This document shows positions 1 to 8,357 of a stretch of 64,000 nt of DNA, piece by piece. Where the stretch lies: positions 181,156-245,155 of the forward strand of contig CAUJCN010000001.1 of the NCBI GenBank assembly GCA_963169855.1, written 5' to 3'. Under the pieces are notes generated by a model, which saw only the letters and a list, made by a program, of their open reading frames with translations, was not told the DNA's origin and did no database searches. The position numbers and the translations under genes are program-made. Numbering within the stretch: the stretch's first letter is position 1; each line of letters opens with the position of its first letter. This DNA is from Patescibacteria group bacterium (GTDB lineage: Bacteria > Patescibacteria > Dojkabacteria > J137).

Positions 1-90
1 ACCTTTGTTAGTTTTAATGATAGTAAAGCTGATTGTAGTAAGGATAATCCAAAAAAGAATTTAGGTTATAATAAATCGATATTTAAATAG
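1..90 (+). CDS. C-terminal end of an unidentified protein (partial)
   Basis: The window opens inside a reading frame that runs 29 codons from base 1 to a TAG at 88-90, in the same direction as the next gene and 17 bases upstream of it. The visible tail is Lys/Asn-rich and polar, with one Cys. That composition suits the end of a secreted or cytoplasmic protein, but there is too little to identify it. It is probably co-transcribed with the following gene. Confidence 0.55.
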   Translation, partial: TFVSFNDSKADCSKDNPKKNLGYNKSIFK

Positions 91-107
91 TTTTTTAAGA
101 TTTTAAT

Positions 108-1112
108 ATGAAAAAAGTTCTACTTATCTCAATTCCGCTGTTCCTGCTTTGCACATGTGTTTTAGTTATTGGAGGATTCGTGTTCGCATTCAATTCTAAT
201 ACAAATATTCCAGTAGTTTCCAATTTGGTAGAGCGATTAGAAAACGTGTTTGTAAATGAAGAGACTTTCAAAACTCAACTTGTTAAAGAGATCGAAAATA
301 TAGTAAATTCTGATTTTGAAAATGTAGCACCAGCATCAAACGAATTTAAAAGTGTAGCAGCAAATTATGTTTTGAAACTAGATGTTGAATCTGAAGAAGG
401 GGATTTTGGATTGGACTCATCTGGCGACATTATGGGAGATTCTAACGGAGATAAAGTTTTCGTTCGAGCTGATCTCGATCTAGATTTCTCTGGAATCAAG
501 GTTGGGGGAGAAGTGTTCCTAATGAATTTTATAAATAACATGAAGTCTGAAACATTTATTAAATTAGAAGAAATTCCTTCTTTCTTATCAATGAACATTG
601 AAGGATTAGAAGATGCAGAAGGTGAATGGGTTTTCTTTTCAGGAGATGTTGAACGAACAATTGAATCTACACCATTTGCAGAATTAGATACTGAAAAGAA
701 AGCAGAGCTGCTTCAGTTAATTAATACAGATGAATTTAAGTCTTTAATAAGCCGAGGAAACGATAGAGTTTCTCCTACTACTAATATCCGATCCAAGTGT
801 ATTATTGTTGAAGCAAACGAGCTTAAGATGACTCAGCTTTTAAACAAATACGAAGAGATTGCTGGCAGCGATATTGAACATGATTTATTACCTACACCTT
901 TTAGATTTACAAGCGAAATGTGTTTTGGAAGAAAAGATGGAGCACTTTCATACTTAAATTTTGAAATATTTTCACCACAAGGAAATGGAAGCTTTACTTT
1001 AGGAGATATTCGATACTCAAACGAGCCTGTGAGTTTAGAAAAGCCTTCAGATTATATTAGTATCGAAGATCTAAATCTTTCCTTTCCATTCTTGGAAGGA
1101 GCCCAATTCTAG
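108..1112 (+). CDS. Membrane-anchored exported protein of unknown function
   Basis: This is a 334-aa protein with an N-terminal hydrophobic segment at about residues 4-27 after MKK, which is a signal peptide or membrane anchor. The rest is acidic and hydrophilic. I recognise no family. Residues 60-330 look like a folded extracellular domain with four scattered Cys (two at the N-terminus, two near residues 231 and 272). Only an AT-rich run precedes ATG 108, with no Shine-Dalgarno. A strong terminator hairpin follows immediately, so this gene ends its transcription unit. A cell-surface lipoprotein-like role is possible but not shown. Confidence 0.75.
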   Translation: MKKVLLISIPLFLLCTCVLVIGGFVFAFNSNTNIPVVSNLVERLENVFVNEETFKTQLVKEIENIVNSDFENVAPASNEFKSVAANYVLKLDVESEEGDFGLDSSGDIMGDSNGDKVFVRADLDLDFSGIKVGGEVFLMNFINNMKSETFIKLEEIPSFLSMNIEGLEDAEGEWVFFSGDVERTIESTPFAELDTEKKAELLQLINTDEFKSLISRGNDRVSPTTNIRSKCIIVEANELKMTQLLNKYEEIAGSDIEHDLLPTPFRFTSEMCFGRKDGALSYLNFEIFSPQGNGSFTLGDIRYSNEPVSLEKPSDYISIEDLNLSFPFLEGAQF

Positions 1113-1117
1113 CATCA

Positions 1118-1145
1118 TGACGCCCATTTTGGGCGTCATTTCTAT
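1118..1145 (+). terminator. Rho-independent terminator after the first gene
   Basis: A perfect stem ATGACGCCC / GGGCGTCAT closes a 4-5 nt loop directly after the stop at 1112 and is followed by a short T-rich tract. It separates the AT-rich first gene from the GC-rich insert downstream. Confidence 0.8.
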
Positions 1146-1263
1146 ATATTCGTGATATAATATATATGTATAAATCATCAATATTTTGTGCTTTATACAG
1201 ATCTTTAACAAGGAAGTAACTTACTACGAATTGGACCATTGGTTGTGGGCTTTAGGCGCTTCT

Positions 1264-1353
1264 GTTCCGTACTTGATACGGAATCTCATGAGCATCTAAA
1301 GCTCACACCAGTACCAATTTCGGAGTACTGGCAAATCGGAGCACAACAAGGAG
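1264..1353 (+). promoter_or_regulatory. Structured GC-rich leader and Shine-Dalgarno of the foreign-looking gene
   Basis: Composition changes sharply from AT-rich to GC-rich at about 1240. The leader has a hairpin TTCCGTA/TACGGAA (1265-1283) and another CCAGTAC/GTACTGG (1308-1331), then AAGGAG at 1348-1353, 11 nt before ATG 1365. A clear Shine-Dalgarno is unusual here because most neighbouring genes lack one. This supports a different origin for this gene and its leader. Confidence 0.5.
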
Positions 1354-1364
1354 AAAGTTCTACC

Positions 1365-1847
1365 ATGAAGAAGCTCATCGTCATTTCGCTGCTCATCGTC
1401 GTTTCGCTGCTCGCCGTTTTCAACGCATTCGCCCAGGAACAAACCGTCGTCATCCAGAATGTCGTCGAGTGCCCCGTCACCACCATAGGCTGGTGGGGAT
1501 TAACAGGAGAACTCATCAACGACGCCCCAACGAGGGACGTAATAGTCCATTGGGACGACACCAACCAACGCTCCGCGAAGGAACTCGGCGTCGACCCAGA
1601 GCAAGGGTGGATCGTCTGGTGCACGGAGAGCGATATGCTCAGCCGCGTTGCCACAGTCGAGGGCGAGCCGAACCGAATCACTATCGATGGTGACGAATAT
1701 TGCCAAGTGGCGGGCTTCGTTACTAACCTCCCGGATCGACGAGTTGTTGGCGTTACGGCGGCCGCGGCGTATGCATTCACGGAATGTCTCGGGGAGACGA
1801 TCGTCGAAAGCTCATACGTAAGGACTTTCGGGATCGTCTTCGACTAG
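1365..1847 (+). CDS. Secreted protein with signal peptide, GC-rich, probably horizontally acquired
   Basis: The protein is 160 aa. MKK plus a hydrophobic stretch ends in the motif AFA-QEQ at about residue 22, a typical signal peptidase I site. The mature part has four Cys and several Trp and is of unknown family. ATG 1365 is preferred over an upstream GTG at 1239 because the signal peptide and the Shine-Dalgarno both point to it. Codon use is strikingly unlike the neighbours: GTC, CTC, ATC, GAG and CGN codons replace the usual AT-ending and AGA codons. The unit has its own structured leader and terminator, so it looks like an imported cassette. A misassembled foreign read cannot be excluded. 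Confidence 0.75.
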   Translation: MKKLIVISLLIVVSLLAVFNAFAQEQTVVIQNVVECPVTTIGWWGLTGELINDAPTRDVIVHWDDTNQRSAKELGVDPEQGWIVWCTESDMLSRVATVEGEPNRITIDGDEYCQVAGFVTNLPDRRVVGVTAAAAYAFTECLGETIVESSYVRTFGIVFD

Positions 1848-1856
1848 CCAGCGTTA

Positions 1857-1895
1857 CTTCCTCCCGGACCCGCTTAATCGCGTGGTCCGGAGGAC
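1857..1895 (+). terminator. GC-rich terminator of the secreted-protein cassette
   Basis: CTCCCGGACC pairs imperfectly with GGTCCGGAGG around a loop of about 12 nt just after the stop at 1847, followed by a T-rich stretch. Its GC content matches the gene rather than the surroundings, so it probably travelled with it. Confidence 0.65.
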
Positions 1896-1985
1896 TTTAA
1901 TCTTAAATTTCAAATACTTCTCTTTTTTGATCTTTTATTCTTAAACCTTCAATCTTTTTAGATATTGATCAATCTCTTAGTAAAT
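1896..1985. other. Low-complexity AATCTT/GATCTTT spacer
   Basis: No gene is seen. The stretch consists of drifting copies of short words such as AATCTT, GATCTTT and CTTTT. The same texture fills many other spacers in this window (see findings). Confidence 0.5.
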
Positions 1986-1987
1986 TA

Positions 1988-2285
1988 TATAATCTAGATA
2001 TTCACAACGATAAAGGTTCCCAGCCTTTGGAGTGAGAATGGAACTACTATTGTCATATTGAGCCTGTCGAAATATAGACAATTGGATAACATTCCTCAGA
2101 ACTCAACTGAGATAACACAAATGAGAACTAGTAAATTGCTAGTTACAGAGTCTTTAATAGCAATATTAAGGAAAAGCAAGATGGTACCACGATCGTGTAC
2201 ACCGAAGCGTTTGCGTAGGTTGTAAGCCTCGTTCTTGCTAAATACTATTACCCGTAGTGTTTAGCAAGAATGGGGCTTTTTTTGT
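1988..2285 (+). promoter_or_regulatory. T-box riboswitch leader of proS
   Basis: A -10 box TATAAT at 1988-1993 predicts a start near 2000. The leader carries the T-box signature at 2179-2192, centred on TGGTACC; the base after TGG would read an A discriminator on uncharged tRNA. AGCAAGA (2175-2181) can pair with TCTTGCT (2233-2239) as antiterminator, and TCTTGCT is also part of the terminator stem downstream. This is the usual T-box choice: uncharged tRNA-Pro would favour antitermination and ProRS synthesis. A dispersed REP-like hairpin (2049-2082) sits inside the Stem I region. I could not fix the specifier codon with confidence. Confidence 0.8.
2226..2284 (+). terminator. T-box-controlled intrinsic terminator before proS
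   Basis: A long stem starting GCCTC..TTCTTGCTAAA pairs with TTTAGCAAGAA..GGGGC and is followed by eight Ts. The 5' arm is the same segment that pairs with the antiterminator in the T-box leader. Confidence 0.85.
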
Positions 2286-2340
2286 AGCTAAAGGCGTCAA
2301 ATCGCCTCTGGCTAATATATTTAAATTTTATTTTGTAATT

Positions 2341-3813
2341 ATGGACGACAAGAAAATTACTCCAAGAGCCGAGGACTATTCTCAATGGTATCTTGATATT
2401 GTAGAGAAAGCTGAACTTGCAGAAAACTCAGCGGTTAGAGGATGCATGGTAATTAAACCTTACGGTTACGCTCTTTGGGAAAACTTTCAAAAAGTATTAG
2501 ATGGAAAGTTCAAAGAACTTGGTCACGTAAATGCTTACTTTCCTTTGTTAATTCCAAAATCATTTTTAACAAAAGAAGCAAAACATGTTGAAGGATTTGC
2601 TCAAGAAACAGCAGTTGTAACTCATTACAGATTAAAAACTGATCCAGTAACAAGAGAAGTTATTGTTGATCCAGAAGCAAAATTAGAAGAAGAATTAGTT
2701 ATCAGACCAACATCAGAAACCATTATTTACGATACTTACTCAAACTGGATTAAATCTTACAGAGATTTACCATTACTGATTAATCAATGGGCAAATGTTT
2801 TAAGATGGGAAATGCGAACAAGACCATTCTTAAGAACAGCAGAATTTCTATGGCAAGAAGGTCACACAGTTCATGCGACTTTAGAAGAAGCTGAAGAAGA
2901 AGCAATTCAAATGCTGAAAGTTTATCAGTGGTTTGCAGAAGAATATCTTGCGATTCCAGTTATCCCTGGTCAAAAATCAGAATCTGAAAAATTTGCAGGA
3001 GCATTACGAACTTATACAATCGAAGCAATGATGCAGGATGGCAAAGCTCTTCAAGCGGGAACTTCACATAATTTAGGTGATAACTTCGCAAAAGCTTTTG
3101 ATATAAAATTCTTGGACAAAGATGAAACTGAGAAATATGCTTGGCAAACAAGTTGGGGATTAAGCACAAGAATGATCGGAGCATTAATTATGACTCACAG
3201 CGATGACAAAGGATTAGTTGTTCCACCAAAAATTGCACCAACTCAAATTGTTATAGTTCCAATTTGGAAAGATGATTCTCAAAAAGAGTTAGTATTAGCA
3301 GAGGCTAAGAAATTGAAAGAACAATTTGCAGGATTCAGCGTAAAATTAGACGATAGAGACTACAACACTCCTGGAGAGAAATTCTACCAGTGGGAAAAGA
3401 AAGGAGTGCCTTTGAGAGTAGAAATCGGACCAAAAGATATCGAGAAAAATCAGGTCGTATTTGTAAGAAGAGACAGCGGAGAAAAATCTTTTATCCCAAT
3501 GAGTGAAGTTTCATCTCAAGCTAAATCCACACTAGATAATATCCAATCTTCACTTTACGAAAAAGCAAAGGCGTTTAGAGATTCTAGAGTTTACGAAGTA
3601 AATTCATACGAAGAATTGAAAGATGTTGTAGAAAATAAAAATGGATTTGCTTTAGCATACTGGGATGATTCTGCAGAAAACGAAGCGAAGATTAAAGAAG
3701 AAACTAAAGCCACAATCAGATGTATTCCTTTTGAGCAGAATGGAGTTTCTGGAAAATCAATTATTTCTGGAAATGAAACTAATCATAGAGTAATTTTTGC
3801 AAAAGCTTATTAA
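2341..3813 (+). CDS. proS: Prolyl-tRNA synthetase, archaeal/eukaryotic type
   Basis: A 490-aa cytoplasmic enzyme that charges tRNA-Pro with proline. Class II motifs are visible: the RPTSE segment and WRWEMRTRPFLRTAEFLWQEGH (motif 2, at roughly residues 155-185), then the C-terminal anticodon-binding domain. It has no bacterial-type editing insertion between motifs 2 and 3, so it is the short ProS form shared with archaea and eukaryotes. ATG 2341 is chosen because the longer frame (from 2257) overlaps the T-box terminator. Expression is probably controlled by uncharged tRNA-Pro through the leader. Confidence 0.95.
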   Translation: MDDKKITPRAEDYSQWYLDIVEKAELAENSAVRGCMVIKPYGYALWENFQKVLDGKFKELGHVNAYFPLLIPKSFLTKEAKHVEGFAQETAVVTHYRLKTDPVTREVIVDPEAKLEEELVIRPTSETIIYDTYSNWIKSYRDLPLLINQWANVLRWEMRTRPFLRTAEFLWQEGHTVHATLEEAEEEAIQMLKVYQWFAEEYLAIPVIPGQKSESEKFAGALRTYTIEAMMQDGKALQAGTSHNLGDNFAKAFDIKFLDKDETEKYAWQTSWGLSTRMIGALIMTHSDDKGLVVPPKIAPTQIVIVPIWKDDSQKELVLAEAKKLKEQFAGFSVKLDDRDYNTPGEKFYQWEKKGVPLRVEIGPKDIEKNQVVFVRRDSGEKSFIPMSEVSSQAKSTLDNIQSSLYEKAKAFRDSRVYEVNSYEELKDVVENKNGFALAYWDDSAENEAKIKEETKATIRCIPFEQNGVSGKSIISGNETNHRVIFAKAY

Positions 3814-3819
3814 TTGAGC

Positions 3820-4650
3820 ATGAGAATTGTCCAAACCAAAACATCTGACGGAATAAACTTTAATGGATTAATTTCAGAAGCAGAAAATCCAAAAGGAATT
3901 ATTATTCATATTCACGGCATGGCTGGAAGTATAGTTATCAATTCTTTTTATCAAAGCATGCACGATGAGTATACAAAAAATGGTTGGTCATTTCTTGTAG
4001 GAGAATTAAGAGGCACTGGAACAGTTACTCAATTCACATCTGCCAGTGGTGTAAGAACTATTGGTAATGCCTACGAAATATTTGAAGAATGTGTTTTTGA
4101 CATCGATTCCTGGATAAATTTTGCAAGAGATTTAGGTTATTCGAACATTTGTCTACAAGGACACAGTTTAGGTACATCTAAAATTGCTTATTATTTGGAT
4201 CAGACACACTCTAAAGATATTGAAAAAGTAATACTGTTAAGTCCTTCAGATATGCACGGATTAGTTCATGATTCTACTAGCATTAAGGAGCACGAAATAT
4301 TACTTGCTGAAGCAGAAAGGCTAATTCCATCATCGCCTAGAGAATTATTAAGCCAGCCATTATGGGAAGATGTATTGTTATCAGCACAAAGTTACTTGAC
4401 TTTTTTTGGGCAGAATTCAAAAGATAATATTTTTCATTATAAGCAAAATAATAATTGGGAAGTTTTAAATTCAATAAAAATCCCTGTTCTTGCAATAACA
4501 GGAACACAAGATGATGGAATCGTTCCAGTAATTTCTGCAAACGAAGCAATGGAGATTCTGAAATCTCAACTCATGAACTCATCCAAGGTTAAAACTATAG
4601 TGTTCGAAGGTGCCGAACACGATTTCAATAATTTTTTGAGAAAGAAATAG
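3820..4650 (+). CDS. Alpha/beta hydrolase
   Basis: A 276-aa predicted serine hydrolase. The oxyanion-hole motif HIHGMAGS lies near residue 30, the nucleophile elbow is GHSLG near residue 112, and the acid and base appear in the DDG (near 230) and EHDF (near 265) segments. It starts 7 bases after proS, so it is probably in the same T-box-controlled transcript. ATG 3820 is preferred to TTG 3814. It resembles esterase/UPF0227-like hydrolases; the substrate is unknown. Confidence 0.75.
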   Translation: MRIVQTKTSDGINFNGLISEAENPKGIIIHIHGMAGSIVINSFYQSMHDEYTKNGWSFLVGELRGTGTVTQFTSASGVRTIGNAYEIFEECVFDIDSWINFARDLGYSNICLQGHSLGTSKIAYYLDQTHSKDIEKVILLSPSDMHGLVHDSTSIKEHEILLAEAERLIPSSPRELLSQPLWEDVLLSAQSYLTFFGQNSKDNIFHYKQNNNWEVLNSIKIPVLAITGTQDDGIVPVISANEAMEILKSQLMNSSKVKTIVFEGAEHDFNNFLRKK

Positions 4651-4679
4651 TTAAAAATGTTTTAGAATTCATTAATTAA

Positions 4680-5168
4680 ATGATCTGGACTAAACCTCAC
4701 ATTTCAAAAATTTACGAAGCGGCTGGTGCGATTGGAGACAATCGCATCGAAGTTTCGGATTCAGAAAATTCTGCAAAGATGTTTTCTTCTTCTAAAGGCA
4801 AGTTCTACACAGTTACCTGGAACGATGATTTATCCCAAATGATGAGTAACGATAACAGTGCTTACTGGACTGGACAAGTCAGCTATCCAATGATTTCAAT
4901 TTTAATGCTGAAAGGTAAAATTCAATTTGATCCAAAAATCTGCGATTTACTAAAAGGATTTGCATGGAAAGATATAAATCAGACCCCGTATAAGTTACGG
5001 GGTAAAAATGATTTCGACAAAACAGTGGAATTTGTTCTTAACGAACTTGAGAATAGAGGAGAAGATGTCGAATTTGTAAAAAGTGAAACTCAGAATATTG
5101 CTGACCAACTTGATAGTTTGCAAATCGAGCATTTAGGAAACAGATTAAAACCACCAAAGGGATACTAA
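4680..5168 (+). CDS. Conserved-looking protein of unknown function
   Basis: A 162-aa soluble protein, 30 bases after the hydrolase and probably in the same operon. No family is recognised. An in-frame palindrome (ACCCCGTA/TACGGGGT, 4983-5003) encodes the segment around TPYKLRG and looks like a small repeat inserted into the coding sequence. The frame stays open through it, so the gene is probably functional. Confidence 0.65.
   Translation: MIWTKPHISKIYEAAGAIGDNRIEVSDSENSAKMFSSSKGKFYTVTWNDDLSQMMSNDNSAYWTGQVSYPMISILMLKGKIQFDPKICDLLKGFAWKDINQTPYKLRGKNDFDKTVEFVLNELENRGEDVEFVKSETQNIADQLDSLQIEHLGNRLKPPKGY
4983..5003. repeat. Palindrome inside a coding region
   Basis: A perfect 8-bp inverted repeat with a 5-nt loop. 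It is GC-rich in an AT-rich gene and lies in frame. Confidence 0.6.
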
Positions 5169-5343
5169 ATCATATTCTCTTTAAACCTGGATATAAATTA
5201 GGTAAAGTTTATAGTAACAAAGCCAGAAAATTTTAAGTTCGAAAAAGTTGGAACATTTTCTCTCTTCGAGCTTGAATATTGAGCTTTTGTTTTATCAAGT
5301 ATTTTTCGATCTTTGAATTTAGAATTTCGAGCTTTTATTTTAT

Positions 5344-5730
5344 ATGGATCTTATTATTTTCGACGATGTTTGCGTACTTTGTAATGGATTTGCAAAATTT
5401 GTGCTGAATCGTGACAAAAAAGACCGTTACCTTTTTACATCTCAAACTTCCGAAGCTTTCAAAAAGTTGAATATAGATCAAAAGTTAATAGGACAAACAG
5501 TTATCCTGGTGAAGAATTTTGAAACTAAACCAAAAGTTTTCGTTAAGTCCAGAGCGGCGATAGAAATCTTAACTTCACTTTCTAAAATCTACTTTCCACT
5601 GAAAGTTTTAATTTTAGTTCCCTGGTTTATTCGTGATTTCTTTTACGATTTAATCAGTAGAAATCGATACCGAATTTGGGGAAAGACATCTGTTTGCTCA
5701 ATAGCTAAAAACAGCAAGATGTTAAAATAA
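5344..5730 (+). CDS. DCC family (DUF393) thiol-disulfide oxidoreductase-like protein
   Basis: 128 aa. The N-terminus has the family hallmark: FDDVCVLCNGF at residues 5-15, a CxxC in a thioredoxin-like start, followed by the usual conserved helix and a C-terminal YxxxSRNRY..WG segment. The second Asp of the name-giving DGxCxLC motif is Val here. The role in reduced bacteria is unknown. A 175-bp AT-rich spacer precedes it and holds nothing else I can identify. Confidence 0.75.
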   Translation: MDLIIFDDVCVLCNGFAKFVLNRDKKDRYLFTSQTSEAFKKLNIDQKLIGQTVILVKNFETKPKVFVKSRAAIEILTSLSKIYFPLKVLILVPWFIRDFFYDLISRNRYRIWGKTSVCSIAKNSKMLK

Positions 5731-5838
5731 CCTATAGTAGAAATCTGAGAGGTTAAAACCTTTAACCCAACATCTCTTGCTATTAATCCTGTTACAGCTT
5801 ATACTCGCTAAGACTTATATAAATTTAACTATAATGCC

Positions 5839-6372
5839 ATGGCATACTTTAATAGAAACGATAGAGGGAATAGAAGAGGAGGAAGAGGTTTTGGAGGATC
5901 TAATTTTGGAAGAGATAGAGGAAACAGAAGTTTCGAAGATAGAGATTCATTCGAAAGAAAGGAAATGTTCAAAACAGTTTGTGATAACTGTGGAAAAACT
6001 TGCGAAGTTCCATTTAAACCAAGCGGAGACAAGCCAGTTTACTGTAGTGACTGCTTTAATGAACAACGACAATCACCTCCAAGAGATCGAGGAGACAGAG
6101 GAGAAAGAAATTTCGACAGACAAGAATCTAAGCCTGTAGACAACAGAACTAACGAAAAAATTCTTGAGCAATTGGGAGAACTAAATTTAAAAATAGCTCA
6201 ACTAACATCAGCTGTAGAAAGCTTATCAAAATATACTCGAGCAGGAAAGATTGTTACTCAATCTGAAAACAAGAATGAAGAGTCAGAGTCTGAAGAAGCT
6301 ATTCCGGAAGTAGAAGAGAAAACGAAACCTGTTGCAAAAACAAGAAAAGCTAAGAGTGCAAAAGCAGAATAA
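5839..6372 (+). CDS. Zinc-ribbon protein with RG-rich N-terminus and acidic/basic tail
   Basis: 177 aa. Residues 1-45 are Arg/Gly-rich (RGG-like, typical of RNA or nucleic-acid contact). Residues 48-75 form a zinc ribbon CxxC-(18)-CxxC of the kind common in Patescibacteria (CDNCGK ... PVYCSDCF). A coiled-coil-like stretch follows at 105-130, then a Glu-rich and a Lys-rich tail. A -10 TATAAT ends only 3 nt before the ATG, so the real mRNA start is unclear. A nucleic-acid-binding role is inferred from composition only. Confidence 0.75.
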   Translation: MAYFNRNDRGNRRGGRGFGGSNFGRDRGNRSFEDRDSFERKEMFKTVCDNCGKTCEVPFKPSGDKPVYCSDCFNEQRQSPPRDRGDRGERNFDRQESKPVDNRTNEKILEQLGELNLKIAQLTSAVESLSKYTRAGKIVTQSENKNEESESEEAIPEVEEKTKPVAKTRKAKSAKAE

Positions 6373-6376
6373 TCTA

Positions 6377-6414
6377 ATTGGAGATTGGTCACTACTTGAT
6401 GGCTAATCTCCAAT
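6377..6414 (+). terminator. Hairpin after the zinc-ribbon gene
   Basis: ATTGGAGATT pairs perfectly with AATCTCCAAT around an 18-nt loop, 5 bases after the stop, followed by TCTTTC. It is a likely terminator with a weak U tract. Confidence 0.6.
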
Positions 6415-6544
6415 CTTTCAAACATACTTAATCCCAAACGACTAAGCACACAAACAGTTTTTAAATCTATAAAGACAGCGATCAGTTTTAGAAATTTAAT
6501 AAATTAGCCGTTGTTGTTATAATAACTTTGATTATTTTCAACCT

Positions 6545-7087
6545 ATGTACCCAAAACTAATTCTAAGAATTCAAAACAACACTCCTCATCTTTATTTAGT
6601 TAAAGATGAAAATACAGAAACAAAAATGACTTTAGTAGATGAAAATCTATCTGCTTTATTTCCAACAATTGCAAAAAAATTAGGAATCAAAGATGCTACA
6701 TCTTTTGACGAATTACTAGAACTTGCAAATAATTCTGACGAAACATATTTCGATGCTTCACCAGAAGTAAACACCGATTCATTAGAATTCGAACTTACAG
6801 AAGTTGCCGACAAATTAATCGAAGAAGTTTCAGAAATGGAAGATGAATACTCTAATGTTGAATTAAAAGATGATTTACGAAACGAATTAAATAATAATCA
6901 AAAGAATGATAACTTCGCGAGCATTTTGGACATTCTTTACAAAGTGATTATTACAAAAACATTAATTGCAGCTCACGATTTAGAAATCGATAAAGTTTAT
7001 TTACAATCTCCAGAAAACTTAGCGAGATTTAGAGAAAAGATGGCAAAGGAATTAGACAACCTTGGAGTAGAGATGTTTGTTGAATAA
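6545..7087 (+). CDS. Acidic protein of unknown function
   Basis: A 180-aa, strongly acidic, soluble protein, mostly predicted helical, with no recognised domain. A -10-like TATAAT lies about 21 nt upstream of ATG 6545, so this is not one of the leaderless-type starts. It is a single-gene unit followed by a palindrome-rich spacer. Confidence 0.65.
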   Translation: MYPKLILRIQNNTPHLYLVKDENTETKMTLVDENLSALFPTIAKKLGIKDATSFDELLELANNSDETYFDASPEVNTDSLEFELTEVADKLIEEVSEMEDEYSNVELKDDLRNELNNNQKNDNFASILDILYKVIITKTLIAAHDLEIDKVYLQSPENLARFREKMAKELDNLGVEMFVE

Positions 7088-7135
7088 CTTTCTCACTATA
7101 AAAGATTAACAAACCTTACTACAAACTTAGGATGG

Positions 7136-7390
7136 GGTTTGGGAAGAAATCGGCGAGACCACCAAACCACTGTAACTCGTTTCCGATTTCGCTCCCAAAA
7201 CTTGGGCTCCACCTTTAGTTATAAAGGTGGAAAAGTACCAAATAACAACTTCTGAGACTTAGTAATCTTATTTTTATTTACTTTTCCTTACGTACTTTTG
7301 AAACCAAAAGTACCAAAAGTTCCGGAGGTAAATGAGTGGACAAATGCTCTTTTTGAGTCAGACTACTAGCACGGCATTTACCCCCGGACC
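7136..7390. repeat. Palindrome-rich intergenic island
   Basis: The 350-bp gap between 7087 and 7440 holds no gene. It holds a chain of inverted repeats: TTTGGG..AAATCGG (7138-7153) with CCGATTT..CCCAAA (7183-7199); CCACCTTT/AAAGGTGG (7209-7230); GTACTTTTG/CAAAAGTAC (7292-7313); and TCCGG-GGTAAATG (7321-7334) with CATTTACC-CCGGA (7375-7388). This looks like a non-autonomous, MITE-like element or a cluster of them. Confidence 0.6.
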
Positions 7391-7439
7391 CCCATTCGAT
7401 ATATCTAAGTCCAAAAAGTATCAATACTTTTATTTGACA

Positions 7440-8303
7440 TCACATACTTATAACAATCGTTGCTGATTTATCGGTCATTTCGATATCTTCTCCTTTTAGC
7501 TGGAGCTTAGCAAGCCCATCCATAAAGTATTCTAGCGGTGCGAATTTTTGAAAAATCCAAAAGTCTTTTGCATTAATTTCTTTTCTTTTCCATGACTGTG
7601 ATTTTGGTGCAATCTTAACTGTCATTACGATTTTTCCTTCTTTGGTTAAGAATGAAATTAAATTGCTGAAGAACGCAGATTCAGAATCAAACGGAATTGT
7701 ATTCCATGCATAATCAGAAATTATTAAATCGTATTTCGATTTTAATTTCATTTCCAAAATATCAGCTGATTTTTTTCTAGCTTGAGGAACTTTTATAAGT
7801 TTTAAAACTTTTGAAGATAAATCAACATAATCAATTTTTTTGAAACCCTCAACTGCAACTGGAAGATTTAAAAGCAAAACTCTGCTCGGATTATTTTGCA
7901 AAATTTGTGCTTGAATAAAATCTAAACGAATTTTTGCTCCATCAACAATATCTTCTGAATATAAATCTCTAATTTTTTTTGCATTTTTATAAACAAAATC
8001 CCACTCAAAGTTAGTACTATTTTTATAGTCTTCAAACTCTTTTCTGAGTTGTTTAATTTTCCAAAAGAAAACCTTGGCTTTATTATCACTTTTAGAATCA
8101 ATAGTATAAGAATATGCTTTTTCTACAATTAAGCGATCTACATTTTTAAGAACACTTAAATAGATTCTTAAGTTCTCGACATCATTAAAATCTGCAGCTA
8201 TTTTATATGCAAATGCTTGAAATTCATGTGCTGCATGACGTTTTCCTTTTCCCTTAGGCTCGTTAGAAAATCTTTTATCTAGAAGTTGCTTTGCAGATAT
8301 CAT
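7440..8303 (-). CDS. Methyltransferase-fold protein of unknown function
   Basis: 287 aa when started at the ATG 8303, which has TATAAT (8310-8315) exactly 6 nt upstream; a longer frame begins at 8321. The N-terminal half is basic and helical. The C-terminal half contains KYDLIISDYAWN followed by FLTKEGKIVMTVKI, the layout of strands 4 and 5 in Rossmann-fold SAM methyltransferases, although no clear glycine-rich motif I is seen. It may be an RNA methyltransferase-like protein. Confidence 0.6.
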   Translation of the reverse strand: MISAKQLLDKRFSNEPKGKGKRHAAHEFQAFAYKIAADFNDVENLRIYLSVLKNVDRLIVEKAYSYTIDSKSDNKAKVFFWKIKQLRKEFEDYKNSTNFEWDFVYKNAKKIRDLYSEDIVDGAKIRLDFIQAQILQNNPSRVLLLNLPVAVEGFKKIDYVDLSSKVLKLIKVPQARKKSADILEMKLKSKYDLIISDYAWNTIPFDSESAFFSNLISFLTKEGKIVMTVKIAPKSQSWKRKEINAKDFWIFQKFAPLEYFMDGLAKLQLKGEDIEMTDKSATIVISM

Positions 8304-8309
8304 GAAGTG

Positions 8310-8315
8310 ATTATA
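8310..8315 (-). promoter_or_regulatory. -10 box, leaderless-type start
   Basis: TATAAT on the minus strand, 6 nt (CACTTC) before ATG 8303. It decides the start of the methyltransferase-like gene. Confidence 0.6.
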
Positions 8316-8357
8316 CATCATGAGAAAGGTTAAAAATAAAAAGGTTAATAGGTAAAA

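Noticed and set aside
1286..1780. 164-aa minus-strand frame in the GC-rich cassette
   Set aside because: GC-rich DNA leaves long antisense frames; the plus-strand frame has a signal peptide, Shine-Dalgarno and terminator.
2257..2340. Longer N-terminus of ProRS
   Set aside because: It would be encoded by the T-box terminator stem and T run; ATG 2341 fits the family.
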